From an uncultured Spirochaetaceae bacterium (GTDB taxonomy: Bacteria; Spirochaetota; Spirochaetia; Sphaerochaetales; Sphaerochaetaceae), in the NCBI GenBank assembly GCA_944389075.1, contig CALXLA010000043.1, positions 21,298 through 85,297 on the forward strand: 64,000 nt of DNA, read 5' to 3'. The stretch's first letter is position 1. Each line of letters starts with the position of its first letter. Of the stretch, positions 26,195-34,762 are shown in pieces. The notes below the pieces were generated by a model. That model saw only the letters and a program-made list of their open reading frames with translations, did not search any database and had not been told where the DNA came from. A program made the translations under genes and the position numbers.

Positions 26195-26325
26195 AAAATA
26201 CTCTCCCTTTCATTAAATATCTTTCAGAGTTTATGGGGTATAAAACCTGTTATTCAAGATTTTCAGGGCAAAGTGAGGGAAAAAATCAGGTATATATGTA
26301 TTGTTTATGTACTCCTGATATGCAA

Positions 26326-26354
26326 TTGAAAAGCAATGCAATCACATCTAGAAT
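26326..26354 (+). promoter_or_regulatory. Promoter of lipoprotein gene
   Basis: TTGAAA (26326-26331), 17-base spacer, TAGAAT (26349-26354). The start codon is 18 bases further with GAGG at 26364-26367, giving a short leader with a Shine-Dalgarno, in contrast to the leaderless genes. Confidence 0.6.
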
Positions 26355-26372
26355 ATCATCACCGAGGTTTAT

Positions 26373-26801
26373 ATGAAGATACGTACTCTCATTCTCCTGG
26401 CTATAGTTGTAATACTTGCGGGGTGTTCGGGAAGTAACATTCCCAGTTCTGGTGAAGTGGATATGCCGGAAAACTACTCATTCACATGGAGCAATGGAGA
26501 TCCTGAGGGATATAGCGTCGCTATTACGTCTTCAGGTTATACAATCAGTGGTCCTGATGGATTTCAGATACGTAGTCAGGACAGATATAAGTGGCATCAG
26601 CCTGAAAGAGAAGAGGCAGGGGATGATGTATTAACAATAACTATTAAGCAAAGATATGTAGAAACCATAATTGGAAGAGATTCATTCACAATAAGAAATG
26701 AAAGTGGTACAGAGATGCTGGACGTTAGTATTACTGACATTAGCGGAGAAGAGGTAACTACAGTTTTGGAATTGACGGGATTGAAAAAAAATAATCCCTG
26801 A
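26373..26801 (+). CDS. Small putative lipoprotein
   Basis: 142 residues. Signal sequence with lipobox LAGC (Cys 18), then a Ser/Thr-rich domain with predicted beta-strands and no recognised family. It is well separated from cstA and lies just upstream of a tRNA gene with its own promoter. Base composition falls toward AT in the second half. Function unknown. Confidence 0.65.
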   Translation: MKIRTLILLAIVVILAGCSGSNIPSSGEVDMPENYSFTWSNGDPEGYSVAITSSGYTISGPDGFQIRSQDRYKWHQPEREEAGDDVLTITIKQRYVETIIGRDSFTIRNESGTEMLDVSITDISGEEVTTVLELTGLKKNNP

Positions 26802-26830
26802 TTGACATACTCTCTCAAAGAGTGTTGAAT
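26802..26830 (+). promoter_or_regulatory. tRNA-Ala promoter
   Basis: TTGACA (26802-26807), 17-base spacer, TTGAAT (26825-26830), 11 bases before the tRNA. The spacer contains a small dyad ACTCT-CTCAA-AGAGT (26809-26823). Confidence 0.6.
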
Positions 26831-26841
26831 GGTTAAAGCCT

Positions 26842-26914
26842 GGGGAAGTAGCTCACCTGGTAGAGCGACAGGTTCGCAATCTGTAGGTAGGGGGTTCGAG
26901 TCCCCTCTTCTCCA
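26842..26914 (+). tRNA. tRNA-Ala (CGC anticodon)
   Basis: Full cloverleaf of 73 bases: acceptor GGGGAAG/CTTCTCC, D arm GCTC/GAGC, anticodon stem ACAGG/TCTGT with loop TTCGCAA (anticodon CGC, reads GCG), 5-base variable loop and T arm GGGGG-TTCGAGT-CCCCT. The G3-U70 wobble pair that specifies alanine is present, with A73. The CCA end is not encoded. Confidence 0.92.
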
Positions 26915-27017
26915 AATTTCTTATCATCAGTTTTTGAACAGGCATTCTCTTCTGTAAGTTGATATCTTAATTCTTTATTTTATATTGATAACCTTATTCG
27001 TGCTATGACAGAGAAGA

Positions 27018-27043
27018 GGGCCGCTGCATTTCTGCAACGACCC
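27018..27043 (-). terminator. Likely terminator of amt
   Basis: On the minus strand GGGTCGTTGCA, loop GAAA, TGCAGCGGCCC form an 11-bp stem with G-U pairs, followed by TCTTCTCT. The tail is only moderately T-rich. Confidence 0.55.
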
Positions 27044-27064
27044 AGAAAAAGAGAGAATAATATT

Positions 27065-28798
27065 CTACTCGACGTCCTGAAGGGCTGCGTAGTTTTCCTC
27101 GCCTGTCCTTACCTTGACAACCCTTGTGACGTTGTAGACAAAGATCTTTCCATCCCCGATATGTCCTGTGTACAATGCCTTCTTTGCTGCATTGATGACG
27201 GAATCCACTGGTATCTTGCTTACGACGACTTCGACTTTCACCTTTGGAATCAGGTTGACATCCATCTCGACACCACGGTACTTCTCCCCAGCACCTTTCT
27301 GAATTCCGCATCCCATCACCTGTGTCATCGTTATGCCTGTGACTCCAAGAGCATTAAGCGCAGTCTTGAGCGCATCAAAGCGGGACAGCCTGCAGATTAT
27401 GCTCACTTTGTGCATTCCTGTATCACAGCCTTTATCGGAAGATTCCTGCTTGCCGACGACTTTAACTGCGGCATTGACCTGTGCAGACGTAGCTTTCTCT
27501 ATATTATCTTCCCCTAGGTCAGTGTTCTCATTGATTTCCATATCAAGACCGGTTATATCGTTGATCGCAAAACCGGAATATGCGGATGCAAGACCATGCT
27601 CATGCATGTCGAGACCATCAATCTCGACTACCGATGGGACACGGAGGCCTACTGTCTTATCAATGATCTTGAATATGATGAACATTGCGATCAGCACATA
27701 GGCCGCTACTGATATGATGCCAAGGAGCTGTACACCAAGCTGGCTGAATCCACCGCCATAGAAAAGCCCGGGAGCGACACCATCTCCTCCATTGCTGAAC
27801 AGGCCTACCGCGATTGTTCCCCAGATTCCATTCACCATATGTACCGATACGGCACCTACGGGATCATCGATCTTTGCTATGTTATCGAAGAATTCAACAG
27901 AAAGAACCACAAGGATACCTGCGACAAGTCCGATGAAGAAAGCCCCAGCAGGAGTGACGCAGTCACAGCCAGCCGTGATGGCGACAAGACCAGCAAGTGC
28001 CGCATTGAATGTCATAGATACATCTGGCTTTCCGTAACGGATCCATGTGAAAATCATCGCGACAACTGTTGCTACTGCCGCTGCGAGGTTCGTGTTGAAC
28101 ATCACAAGCGAGGCAAGCACCATATCATCATCTGATGACATTGCCACAGTGGAACCGCCATTGAATCCGAACCAGCAGAACCAGAGTATGAAGACACCCA
28201 GTGCCATGGCCGTGAGGTTATGACCAGGAATTGCCCTTGCTTTTCCATCTTTTCCGTATTTGCCGATTCTTGGGCCCAGCATCGCTGCACCAAGGCATGC
28301 AATGAGACCTCCTACCATGTGGACACATGTCGAGCCTGCGAAATCATGGAATCCGAGGCCAGCCAGCCATCCGCCTCCCCATATCCAGTGCCCTGAGATT
28401 GGATAGATGATAAGGCTGATCACAGCACTGTAGATGCAGTATGCCTTGAAATTCGTGCGTTCAGCCATCGAACCCGATACGATAGTTGCTGCTGTAGCGC
28501 AGAATACAGTCTGGAAAATGGCGTAACACCATGTTGGCAGAGTACCGAAGTCATAGGTCCCTCTTATCATCGGATCGAAGCCCCCGATCAGTGAGCCGGA
28601 GCCTGCAAACATGAGCCCGAAGCCGATCAGCCAGAAACAAGGTACGCCGATACAGAAATCCATCATGTTCTTCATGAGTATGTTTCCTGTATTCTTTGCA
28701 CGGGTAAGACCTGCTTCGCATAGGGCAAAGCCTGCCTGCATGAAGAATACGAGGACCGCGCTGATGAGAACCCAGATAACATCCGTTGCTGAATACAT
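27065..28798 (-). CDS. Ammonium transporter fused to a PII regulatory domain
   Basis: 577 residues. Residues 1 to about 410 are an Amt/MEP channel with eleven membrane segments and both pore histidines (HDFAGSTCVHMVGG and VSVHMVNGIWG). After a polar linker, residues about 463-577 are a complete PII signalling domain: the GITMTQV-GCGIQKG segment, T-loop YRGVE with the modifiable Tyr near 507, and IGDGKIFV with RTGEE at the end. In other bacteria separate PII (GlnK) plugs the Amt pore when nitrogen is plentiful; here sensor and channel are one chain. Shine-Dalgarno GGGAGGA. A 12-bp dyad lies upstream (28831-28876). Confidence 0.95.
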   Translation of the reverse strand: MYSATDVIWVLISAVLVFFMQAGFALCEAGLTRAKNTGNILMKNMMDFCIGVPCFWLIGFGLMFAGSGSLIGGFDPMIRGTYDFGTLPTWCYAIFQTVFCATAATIVSGSMAERTNFKAYCIYSAVISLIIYPISGHWIWGGGWLAGLGFHDFAGSTCVHMVGGLIACLGAAMLGPRIGKYGKDGKARAIPGHNLTAMALGVFILWFCWFGFNGGSTVAMSSDDDMVLASLVMFNTNLAAAVATVVAMIFTWIRYGKPDVSMTFNAALAGLVAITAGCDCVTPAGAFFIGLVAGILVVLSVEFFDNIAKIDDPVGAVSVHMVNGIWGTIAVGLFSNGGDGVAPGLFYGGGFSQLGVQLLGIISVAAYVLIAMFIIFKIIDKTVGLRVPSVVEIDGLDMHEHGLASAYSGFAINDITGLDMEINENTDLGEDNIEKATSAQVNAAVKVVGKQESSDKGCDTGMHKVSIICRLSRFDALKTALNALGVTGITMTQVMGCGIQKGAGEKYRGVEMDVNLIPKVKVEVVVSKIPVDSVINAAKKALYTGHIGDGKIFVYNVTRVVKVRTGEENYAALQDVE

Positions 28799-28830
28799 TC
28801 AAATCCTCCCACCGATCTTCCTGTAAATGA

Positions 28831-28876
28831 AATGAGGTGCACCAGGGAGAATTTATCTTCCATAGTGCACCTCATT
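28831..28876. promoter_or_regulatory. 12-bp perfect inverted repeat upstream of amt
   Basis: AATGAGGTGCAC (28831-28842) and GTGCACCTCATT (28865-28876) are perfect reverse complements separated by 22 bases. Each arm contains the self-complementary GTGCAC, so two protein sites about 34 bases (roughly three helical turns) apart are as likely as one long RNA hairpin. It sits 33 bases before the amt start and within its promoter or leader, suggesting nitrogen control. Confidence 0.5.
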
Positions 28877-28900
28877 GCGCAGAAAGAGTTTACAACAAAG

Positions 28901-28931
28901 AAAAAAGCGCCTTGGATATGGTCCAAAGCGC
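28901..28931 (-). terminator. Rho-independent terminator of the c-di-AMP receptor-like gene
   Basis: On the minus strand GCGCTTTGG (28931-28923) pairs with CCAAGGCGC (28915-28907), one G-U pair, followed by TTTTTTCTTTG. It insulates amt from the gene upstream. Confidence 0.8.
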
Positions 28932-29004
28932 CCTTGCTTGCTTATGCTTTACAGTTTTCGCATATCTTATGTCAATACTGGTTCTGCTTTCTTCTGAATA
29001 TTTT

Positions 29005-29334
29005 CTAGAATTTCTCTGCTTTATCGATATCCACGATGAATACCACGCAGCCACCCGCGGGAACTTCGACCATGTTCGCACCAGATGGATTGAATATCCT
29101 CATATCGCTCCCTGCTACAGGACTGAGCTGCATCCTATGGCCTGCATGCTTCTTGAGTATTGCGATTGCCGTATCGACCTTTGCATTATCCGTACCGATA
29201 AGAAGCGTCGTGTTCTTTGCTTTCAGGAAGCCTCCTGTTGTTGACAGCTTTGTCACGAAGAAGCCTTCCTTGTTGAGGCTCTGTACTGTATCTGATTCGT
29301 CAGATGTCTGGATAATTGCAAGTATGAGTTTCAT
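29005..29334 (-). CDS. PII-like cyclic-di-AMP receptor family protein (DarA/PstA type)
   Basis: 109 residues of the former DUF970/YaaQ family: MKLILAIIQ at the start, KLSTTGGFLKAKNTTLLIG in the middle and a C-terminal GGCVVFIVDIDKAEKF. The TTGGFL-GNTT-like motif forms the c-di-AMP site in characterised members, which are trimers with a PII fold but different loops. No cyclase is visible here, so ligand binding is inferred from family. It lies between amt-PII and GSIII, suggesting nitrogen or osmotic signalling. AAAGGAATAG upstream; TATAAT further upstream. Confidence 0.88.
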   Translation of the reverse strand: MKLILAIIQTSDESDTVQSLNKEGFFVTKLSTTGGFLKAKNTTLLIGTDNAKVDTAIAILKKHAGHRMQLSPVAGSDMRIFNPSGANMVEVPAGGCVVFIVDIDKAEKF

Positions 29335-29451
29335 TTTCTTCTATTCCTTTATTCAATTATTATATCATCAGCAGATGAAAGCTGTATATCATAAAATGTC
29401 CATGTTGACTTGTGATTTCCAAAATCGCTACAAAATATAGACGAGGTTGTT

Positions 29452-31539
29452 ATGGAAACTGTTGCTGATTACTTTGGTTCCCTTGTCTTCAATGATGATG
29501 TGATGAAGGAACGTCTTCCAAAGGATATATACAAGGAACTGAAGAAGACGATAGAGGAAGGAAAGGATCTTTCGATAGAGGTCGCTAACTCCGTAGCCAA
29601 TGCCATGAAGAACTGGGCTGTCGAAAAAGGCTGTACCCATTATACGCATTGGTTCCAGCCTATGACTGGCATAACAGCTGAGAAGCATGATGCTTTCATA
29701 ACGCCTGCTGAGGGAGGGAAGGTCCTGCTTGAGTTCTCCGGAAAGGAACTCATAAAGGGAGAGCCAGATGCCTCTTCGTTCCCATCCGGTGGCATCAGGG
29801 CGACATTCGAGGCAAGAGGATATACCGCATGGGATCCTACGAGCTATGCTTTCATAAAAGATGCGACGCTGTGCATTCCGACTGCCTTCTGCTCATATTC
29901 AGGAGAGGTCCTCGATAAGAAGACGCCGCTTCTCAGGAGCATGGAAGCTGTCTCTGCTGCCGCATGCGACATCCTTCGTCTTTTCGGCAGGAACGTCAAG
30001 AGAGTCATAACGACAGTTGGAGCAGAGCAGGAGTACTTCCTGATCGACAAAGCAGATTATGCAAAAAGGAAGGATCTGATTTACTGTGGCAGGACACTTC
30101 TGGGAGCAAGGGCTCCGAAAGGGCAGGAGCTTGAGGATCATTACTTCGGTGCTCTGAAGACAAGGGTCTCTGAGTACATGAGGGATCTTGATAAGGAGCT
30201 CTGGAAGCTGGGAATCTATGCAAAGACATCTCACAATGAGGTTGCACCCTGTCAGCATGAGCTTGCCCCTGTATACACCACGACGAATATAGCAGTGGAT
30301 AACAATCAGCTCGTGATGGAGCTGATGAAGAAAGTCGCAGAACGCCATGGGTTTGCATGCCTTCTTCATGAAAAGCCATTTGCTGGTGTGAATGGTTCCG
30401 GCAAGCACAACAACTGGGCTCTCAGCACGGATACAGGCAAGAACCTGTTTGATTCCGGAGACAGTCCCAGCGATAATCTCCTTTTCCTCCTTCTGATAAC
30501 CGCAGTGCTTAAAGCAGTTGATGAGTATCAGGATCTGCTTAGGGTTTCTGTCGCATCAGCCGGGAATGACCACAGGCTTGGTGCTAATGAGGCACCTCCA
30601 GCAATAGTCTCGGTATTCCTCGGGGATGATCTTTCCGAGATATTCGAAAGCATTGCCGATGGAAAGAAGGCGATGGGGAAATCAAAGGAGAAGATGCAGC
30701 TTGGAGCCCATGTCCTCCCTGCGATTCCAAAGGACACGACAGATAGGAACAGGACAAGCCCGTTTGCATTCACCGGCAATAAGTTTGAGTTCAGGATGCT
30801 TGGCTCATCATTCTCTGTTGCGGATCCGAATATCGTGCTTAATACCACAGTCGCCAAGGAACTCACGGATTTCTATGAGGCTCTGAAGGATGCTGAGGAT
30901 TTCGACAAGGCTGTGCTTGCCCTCATCAAGGATACCTATATAAAGCACAGAAGAATCGTATTCAATGGCAACAACTACAGCCAGGAATGGGTGGAGGAGG
31001 CAAAGAAGAGAGGGTTGCTGAATCTTTCGTCATCTCCAGAGGCTTTTGACACATTCACGGCGCCTAAGAATATAGAGCTGTTCTCCCGATTCGGGATATA
31101 CAACTCCATTGAGATGCATTCACGCTATGAGATCCTCCATGAGGCATATTCAAAGACCATAAGAATCGAGGCGCTTACGATGATCGATATGGTGAATAAG
31201 CAGATTCTTCCGGCTGTCATGTCCTATGCCTCGGATATCGCGGCAGGGCTTAATCAGAAGAAAGCCGCTCTGCCAGATATGCCGTTCGAAGCAGAGGTGG
31301 ACAGGCTTGCAGAAATCGAGAGTCTTGTTTCCCGGCTTTATGGAGCTGTAAAGAAACTTGAGGAGGCTGTTGTCGCCGGGGAGGGGCTTGAAGGCGCTTC
31401 GCTTTCGCATTATTTCTGCAGCAATGTCCTTCCTGCGATGGATGATGTCAGAAAACATGCGGATGCGCTAGAGCTCATAGTAGGGCAGAAGTACTGGCCA
31501 TATCCTACATATGGCGAGATGCTGTATTACGTCGAATGA
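29452..31539 (+). CDS. glnN: Glutamine synthetase, type III
   Basis: 695 residues, the length of GSIII. Makes glutamine from glutamate, ammonia and ATP. Family signatures: the [14 protein letters not shown] segment, [27 protein letters not shown] (metal Glu), [13 protein letters not shown], and the [10 protein letters not shown] active-site segment. A possible promoter TTGACT-18-TACAAA precedes it, and GAGG is six bases before the ATG. Transcribed divergently from the c-di-AMP receptor-like gene and adjacent to amt-PII, it forms the assimilation step of the nitrogen block. Confidence 0.95.
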   Translation: METVADYFGSLVFNDDVMKERLPKDIYKELKKTIEEGKDLSIEVANSVANAMKNWAVEKGCTHYTHWFQPMTGITAEKHDAFITPAEGGKVLLEFSGKELIKGEPDASSFPSGGIRATFEARGYTAWDPTSYAFIKDATLCIPTAFCSYSGEVLDKKTPLLRSMEAVSAAACDILRLFGRNVKRVITTVGAEQEYFLIDKADYAKRKDLIYCGRTLLGARAPKGQELEDHYFGALKTRVSEYMRDLDKELWKLGIYAKTSHNEVAPCQHELAPVYTTTNIAVDNNQLVMELMKKVAERHGFACLLHEKPFAGVNGSGKHNNWALSTDTGKNLFDSGDSPSDNLLFLLLITAVLKAVDEYQDLLRVSVASAGNDHRLGANEAPPAIVSVFLGDDLSEIFESIADGKKAMGKSKEKMQLGAHVLPAIPKDTTDRNRTSPFAFTGNKFEFRMLGSSFSVADPNIVLNTTVAKELTDFYEALKDAEDFDKAVLALIKDTYIKHRRIVFNGNNYSQEWVEEAKKRGLLNLSSSPEAFDTFTAPKNIELFSRFGIYNSIEMHSRYEILHEAYSKTIRIEALTMIDMVNKQILPAVMSYASDIAAGLNQKKAALPDMPFEAEVDRLAEIESLVSRLYGAVKKLEEAVVAGEGLEGASLSHYFCSNVLPAMDDVRKHADALELIVGQKYWPYPTYGEMLYYVE

Positions 31540-31540
31540 A

Positions 31541-31577
31541 AAGAAAAAGCTGCTGCACGGATCTGTACAGCAGCTTT
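31541..31577. terminator. Terminator between glnN and rubredoxin
   Basis: AAAGCTGCTG (31546-31555) and CAGCAGCTTT (31568-31577) form a 10-bp stem. On the minus strand it is followed by TTTTTCTTTTC, so it terminates rubredoxin well; on the plus strand the tail is short. Confidence 0.75.
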
Positions 31578-31583
31578 AACCAA

Positions 31584-31739
31584 TCACTCAGCTGAGAACT
31601 CTTCCTTTCCTGCACCGCAGAGAGGGCATACCCAGTCAGAAGGTACATCTTCCCACTTTGTTCCTGGAGCGATTCCATTGTCTGGATCGCCAGCTGTTTC
31701 GTCATATACATATCCGCAGAGATTGCAAACGTACTTCAT
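31584..31739 (-). CDS. Rubredoxin
   Basis: 51 residues from the ATG at 31739. The four iron-binding cysteines lie in YVCNLCGY (5, 8) and VCPLCGAG (38, 41), with the DPDNGI-PGT-WEDVP-DW core of classical rubredoxin. It is a one-electron carrier, typically feeding oxygen- or peroxide-reducing enzymes in anaerobes. The longer reading frame (ATG at 31769) is rejected because it runs through a Fur-type box; AAGGAG precedes 31739. Iron- or peroxide-responsive control is implied by the box. Confidence 0.95.
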   Translation of the reverse strand: MKYVCNLCGYVYDETAGDPDNGIAPGTKWEDVPSDWVCPLCGAGKEEFSAE

Positions 31740-31753
31740 AGTCAGCTCCTTAT

Positions 31754-31768
31754 TGATAATTATTATCA
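31754..31768 (-). promoter_or_regulatory. Fur/PerR-type operator at rubredoxin
   Basis: TGATAAT-T-ATTATCA, a perfect 7-1-7 dyad identical to the classic Fur-family consensus, 15 bases before the rubredoxin ATG and just downstream of TTGGAC (-35-like on the minus strand). The regulator is not encoded nearby except for the zur-like gene at 42909, whose own box differs. Confidence 0.75.
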
Positions 31769-31879
31769 ATAAATTACTGCCATTTCAGTCCAAAGTCAAC
31801 CCAGAAGTCTCTTTTTTGGTTGCTGATACCGCATTTTGCTGTAAAACTTAGAATAATTCATATCAAGGAGGATTACGGC

Positions 31880-33352
31880 GTGGGATTTGATGTAAATGCT
31901 GGTGCTTTGCTGATAACCGGTGGATACCTTGTCGGTATGCTTGTAATCGGATTCGTTGTCGGCAAGATCAAGATCAAGAACAGCTCTGACTACATGCTTG
32001 CAGGACGAAGAATGGGACTTTTCATGGTTGCGTTCTCTCTCAGCGCAAACAATATCGGCGGCGGTTCGACAACTGGACTTGCGAGCAAGGCATATGGCAC
32101 ATGGGGGATGAGTGCCGTATGGTATGTTCTTGCAGCTTCCATTGCGATGATTCCGCTCGCATATTTCGCCCCGAAGATCAGGAAGACTTTCGCTGTCACC
32201 ATTCCGGAGGTCATCGGAAGAAGATTCGGCAAGGCTTCATCGATATTCTCTGCTGTCCTCAATATCCTGGCCCTTTTCTGCCTCACATCGAGTCAGGTGG
32301 CGGCATCGGGTTCTGTCATCGCGACTCTGACAGGAATTCCTCTGAATGTCTGTCTGTTCGCAGCAGGTATCATCATCATCGTATATACCACCCTCGGCGG
32401 TATGATTGCCGATCAGATATCTGATTTTGTCCAGTTCATAATCATCCTGGTAGGTCTTGCGATAGCGACGCCGTTCGTGCTCAATGGATGTGGCGGATGG
32501 GATGCGATTTCCGCAAAGCTTCCTGGCGAGCAGCTTTCATTCACGAAGATCGGCTGGGTCGTGATCATCGGATACATCTTCAACTATTTCTGCACATTCC
32601 TTTCTGGTCCTGAGATGATCAGCCGCTTCGAGAGCGCAAAGGATGAGAAGACAGCATTTGGCGCATCGCTTCTTTCCGGTGTCCTCATGGCTGCCATGTC
32701 GATCTTCCCGACGCTTCTCGGCCTTGCTGCCCTCGCGATGAAGGATCAGATACCTGGCATTACCGAAGCAACTGCAATGATGGGCGTGACAGAGCATTTC
32801 GCTCCTACGATCATCACAGGAGTCGTTTCCGCTGCTATCATCTCCGCGACGATGTCCAGCGCTGATTCGAATCTTCTCTGCATGTCCACGATGTTCATGA
32901 AGGATATCCTTATCCATTTCCGCGAAGGCGCTAAGGAGATGACCGATCAGCAGCTGATTTTCTGGACCAGGTTCTGCAATGTCTTATTCTGTCTTGTTGC
33001 GATGATGATTTCATTCCTCGGCATCAGTATCGTCACGATGAACACATTCGCTTTCGCGATCCGCTGCGCAGGTCCTTTCGCAGCCTATGGCCTTGGAATC
33101 ATAGTGCCAAGGGCAACAAAGCATTCAGGAACGATATCGATTGTCACGGGAACCATTGCCGTCATATTCTGGCAGATACTCTCAGGTGGTGACTTCTACC
33201 TTGGAATTCTTCCTGTGGTATTCGGCTGTGCTGTCGGTACTGCTACGTTCTTCATCGTAAATGCAATTGAATGGCATCTTGGAGTCGAGCCTGCTCCTTC
33301 TGCATTCCTTACTCCGGAAGAACAGAGAAAGCTCGAAGCCGAAGGCAGATGA
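31880..33352 (+). CDS. Sodium:solute symporter family protein
   Basis: 490 residues with about 13 membrane segments and SSS-family motifs: SSDYMLAGRRMG, SANNIGGGSTTGLASKAYG-type sodium site, and a later SATMSSADSNLLC (second sodium-site region). Substrate unknown. Start is GTG at 31880, chosen for the strong AAGGAGG 8 bases upstream and because the MLIPHF extension is atypical. Followed by a good terminator. Imports a solute with Na+; the family includes pantothenate, proline, sialic acid and sugar carriers. Confidence 0.88.
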   Translation: MGFDVNAGALLITGGYLVGMLVIGFVVGKIKIKNSSDYMLAGRRMGLFMVAFSLSANNIGGGSTTGLASKAYGTWGMSAVWYVLAASIAMIPLAYFAPKIRKTFAVTIPEVIGRRFGKASSIFSAVLNILALFCLTSSQVAASGSVIATLTGIPLNVCLFAAGIIIIVYTTLGGMIADQISDFVQFIIILVGLAIATPFVLNGCGGWDAISAKLPGEQLSFTKIGWVVIIGYIFNYFCTFLSGPEMISRFESAKDEKTAFGASLLSGVLMAAMSIFPTLLGLAALAMKDQIPGITEATAMMGVTEHFAPTIITGVVSAAIISATMSSADSNLLCMSTMFMKDILIHFREGAKEMTDQQLIFWTRFCNVLFCLVAMMISFLGISIVTMNTFAFAIRCAGPFAAYGLGIIVPRATKHSGTISIVTGTIAVIFWQILSGGDFYLGILPVVFGCAVGTATFFIVNAIEWHLGVEPAPSAFLTPEEQRKLEAEGR

Positions 33353-33361
33353 TCATAAGAA

Positions 33362-33390
33362 AGGCTCCCAGATCCGGGAGCCTGATTTTT
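33362..33390 (+). terminator. Rho-independent terminator of the symporter gene
   Basis: AGGCTCCC (33362-33369), loop AGATCC, GGGAGCCT (33376-33383), then GATTTTTT. The T tract overlaps the stop of the converging aminopeptidase. Confidence 0.85.
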
Positions 33391-34702
33391 ACAGCGCAAG
33401 GAATGCTTTGTAGCAGCTGTATGCTGATTTGACATCTGATGCTGCTGTTATCTCCCAGGGCGCATGCATGCTCAGCACTGCAACACCGCAGTCTATGACT
33501 TCCATGCCATAGTAGGCAGAGTATTTTGCGATTGTGCCGCCTCCGCCTACGTCTACTTTCGACATTTCGGCTGCCTGATATTTCACGCCATTATCATCCA
33601 TGGCCTTCCTGAGCTTCGCGATGAATTCCGCATTTGCTTCGGATGCACTGCTCTTGCCTCTGCCGCCTGTGTATCTGTTGAATACTACGCCTCTTCCAAG
33701 GAATGATGAGTTCTTTTTGTCATACAGCCCCTGATTGAGTGGATCGAATGCTGAGTTGACATCACTTGAGAGCATGTATGAATTACGGAGCATCCTTCTG
33801 AGTTTCAGTCCGTCATAGCCTTCTGTCTTATCGAGAAGCTCTGATGCAGCATTCTCGAAGAACATGCTGTCCATGCCCGTATTGCCGCATGAACCGATCT
33901 CCTCCTTGTCCACAAGTATGCAGCAAAGCGTTCTTTCTCCGGCCTCGGCTTCAAGAAAAGCAGAAAGAGATGCAAATGCGCATACTCTGTCATCCTGACC
34001 ATAAGCAAGGATCATTGAGTTGTCGAGGCCCATGCTCTTTGACTTGCCAGCAGGAACCGCCTCGAGTTCTGCGGAGAAGAAATCATCTTCCTCTATGTCA
34101 TATTTCTCGCTGAGAATCCTGAGAATGGCATTCTTTGCCGCATCCTTCTCTTCTGATTCTTCTCCGGAAAGCCCGACTATGATATCTAGATCTTCACCCG
34201 GAATGAACTCCGAGGCTGTCTTCTTCATCTGCTCCTGTGCGATATGAGGAAGAATATCCGAGATGCAGAGAGTATTCTCGTCATCCTCTCCGATCTCCAC
34301 CCTGATCACGGATCCGTCTTTCTTTGCGACTATTCCATGGAGGGCGAGTGGGAGCGTTACCCACTGGTACTTCTTGATTCCGCCATAGTAGACAGTATCG
34401 AGATAAACCAGGCCATCGCTTTCATAAAGCGGCTTCATCTTGATATCGAGGCGGGGTGAATCGATATGGGCACCAAGGATATTCATTCCGTTTTCCGCCT
34501 TTCCGCTTCCGACTGTGAAGAGGGCTATGGATTTCCCGTTCCTGACATAATACAGCTTGTCGCCGGCAGATGCCTTGCTTATCGTGCTTATGTTCCTGAA
34601 GCCTTTTGCCTCAGCTGCCGCTATGATCTGATTGACGCATTCCCTTTCTGTTTTCCCATTGTCGAGGAATGCGCGGTATTCCGCTATAAGATTTCTGTCC
34701 AT
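33389..34702 (-). CDS. M18 family aminopeptidase (aspartyl aminopeptidase type)
   Basis: 437 residues. Binuclear zinc site motifs: LGAHIDSPRLD (His, Asp), DKEEIGSCGNTG (catalytic and metal Glu) and the C-terminal MHAPWEI (His). A cytosolic exopeptidase that removes N-terminal residues, often Asp/Glu. TATCTT ends 7 bases before the ATG and no clear Shine-Dalgarno is present, matching the leaderless pattern. Divergent from the DUF2238 gene, with 60 bases between. Confidence 0.9.
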   Translation of the reverse strand: MDRNLIAEYRAFLDNGKTERECVNQIIAAAEAKGFRNISTISKASAGDKLYYVRNGKSIALFTVGSGKAENGMNILGAHIDSPRLDIKMKPLYESDGLVYLDTVYYGGIKKYQWVTLPLALHGIVAKKDGSVIRVEIGEDDENTLCISDILPHIAQEQMKKTASEFIPGEDLDIIVGLSGEESEEKDAAKNAILRILSEKYDIEEDDFFSAELEAVPAGKSKSMGLDNSMILAYGQDDRVCAFASLSAFLEAEAGERTLCCILVDKEEIGSCGNTGMDSMFFENAASELLDKTEGYDGLKLRRMLRNSYMLSSDVNSAFDPLNQGLYDKKNSSFLGRGVVFNRYTGGRGKSSASEANAEFIAKLRKAMDDNGVKYQAAEMSKVDVGGGGTIAKYSAYYGMEVIDCGVAVLSMHAPWEITAASDVKSAYSCYKAFLAL

Positions 34703-34709
34703 ATAAGGA

Positions 34710-34755
34710 AAGATAGCTTTATTGAGGCCAAATGGCTATACCATTGTGATATACT
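34710..34755. promoter_or_regulatory. Divergent leaderless-type promoters (aminopeptidase / DUF2238)
   Basis: Minus strand TATCTT (34715-34710) ends 7 bases before ATG 34702. Plus strand extended -10 TGA-TATACT (34747-34755) ends 7 bases before ATG 34763. The -35 elements are weak. Confidence 0.45.
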
Positions 34756-34762
34756 TTACCTT

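Noticed and set aside
31740..31769. Ten-residue N-terminal extension of rubredoxin
   Set aside because: It is made of the Fur-type box itself; AAGGAG lies just before the ATG at 31739.
34466..34762. N-terminal extension of the DUF2238 protein
   Set aside because: It runs antisense through the aminopeptidase gene and has a Cys-rich, non-membrane composition; a promoter and ATG at 34763 fit better.
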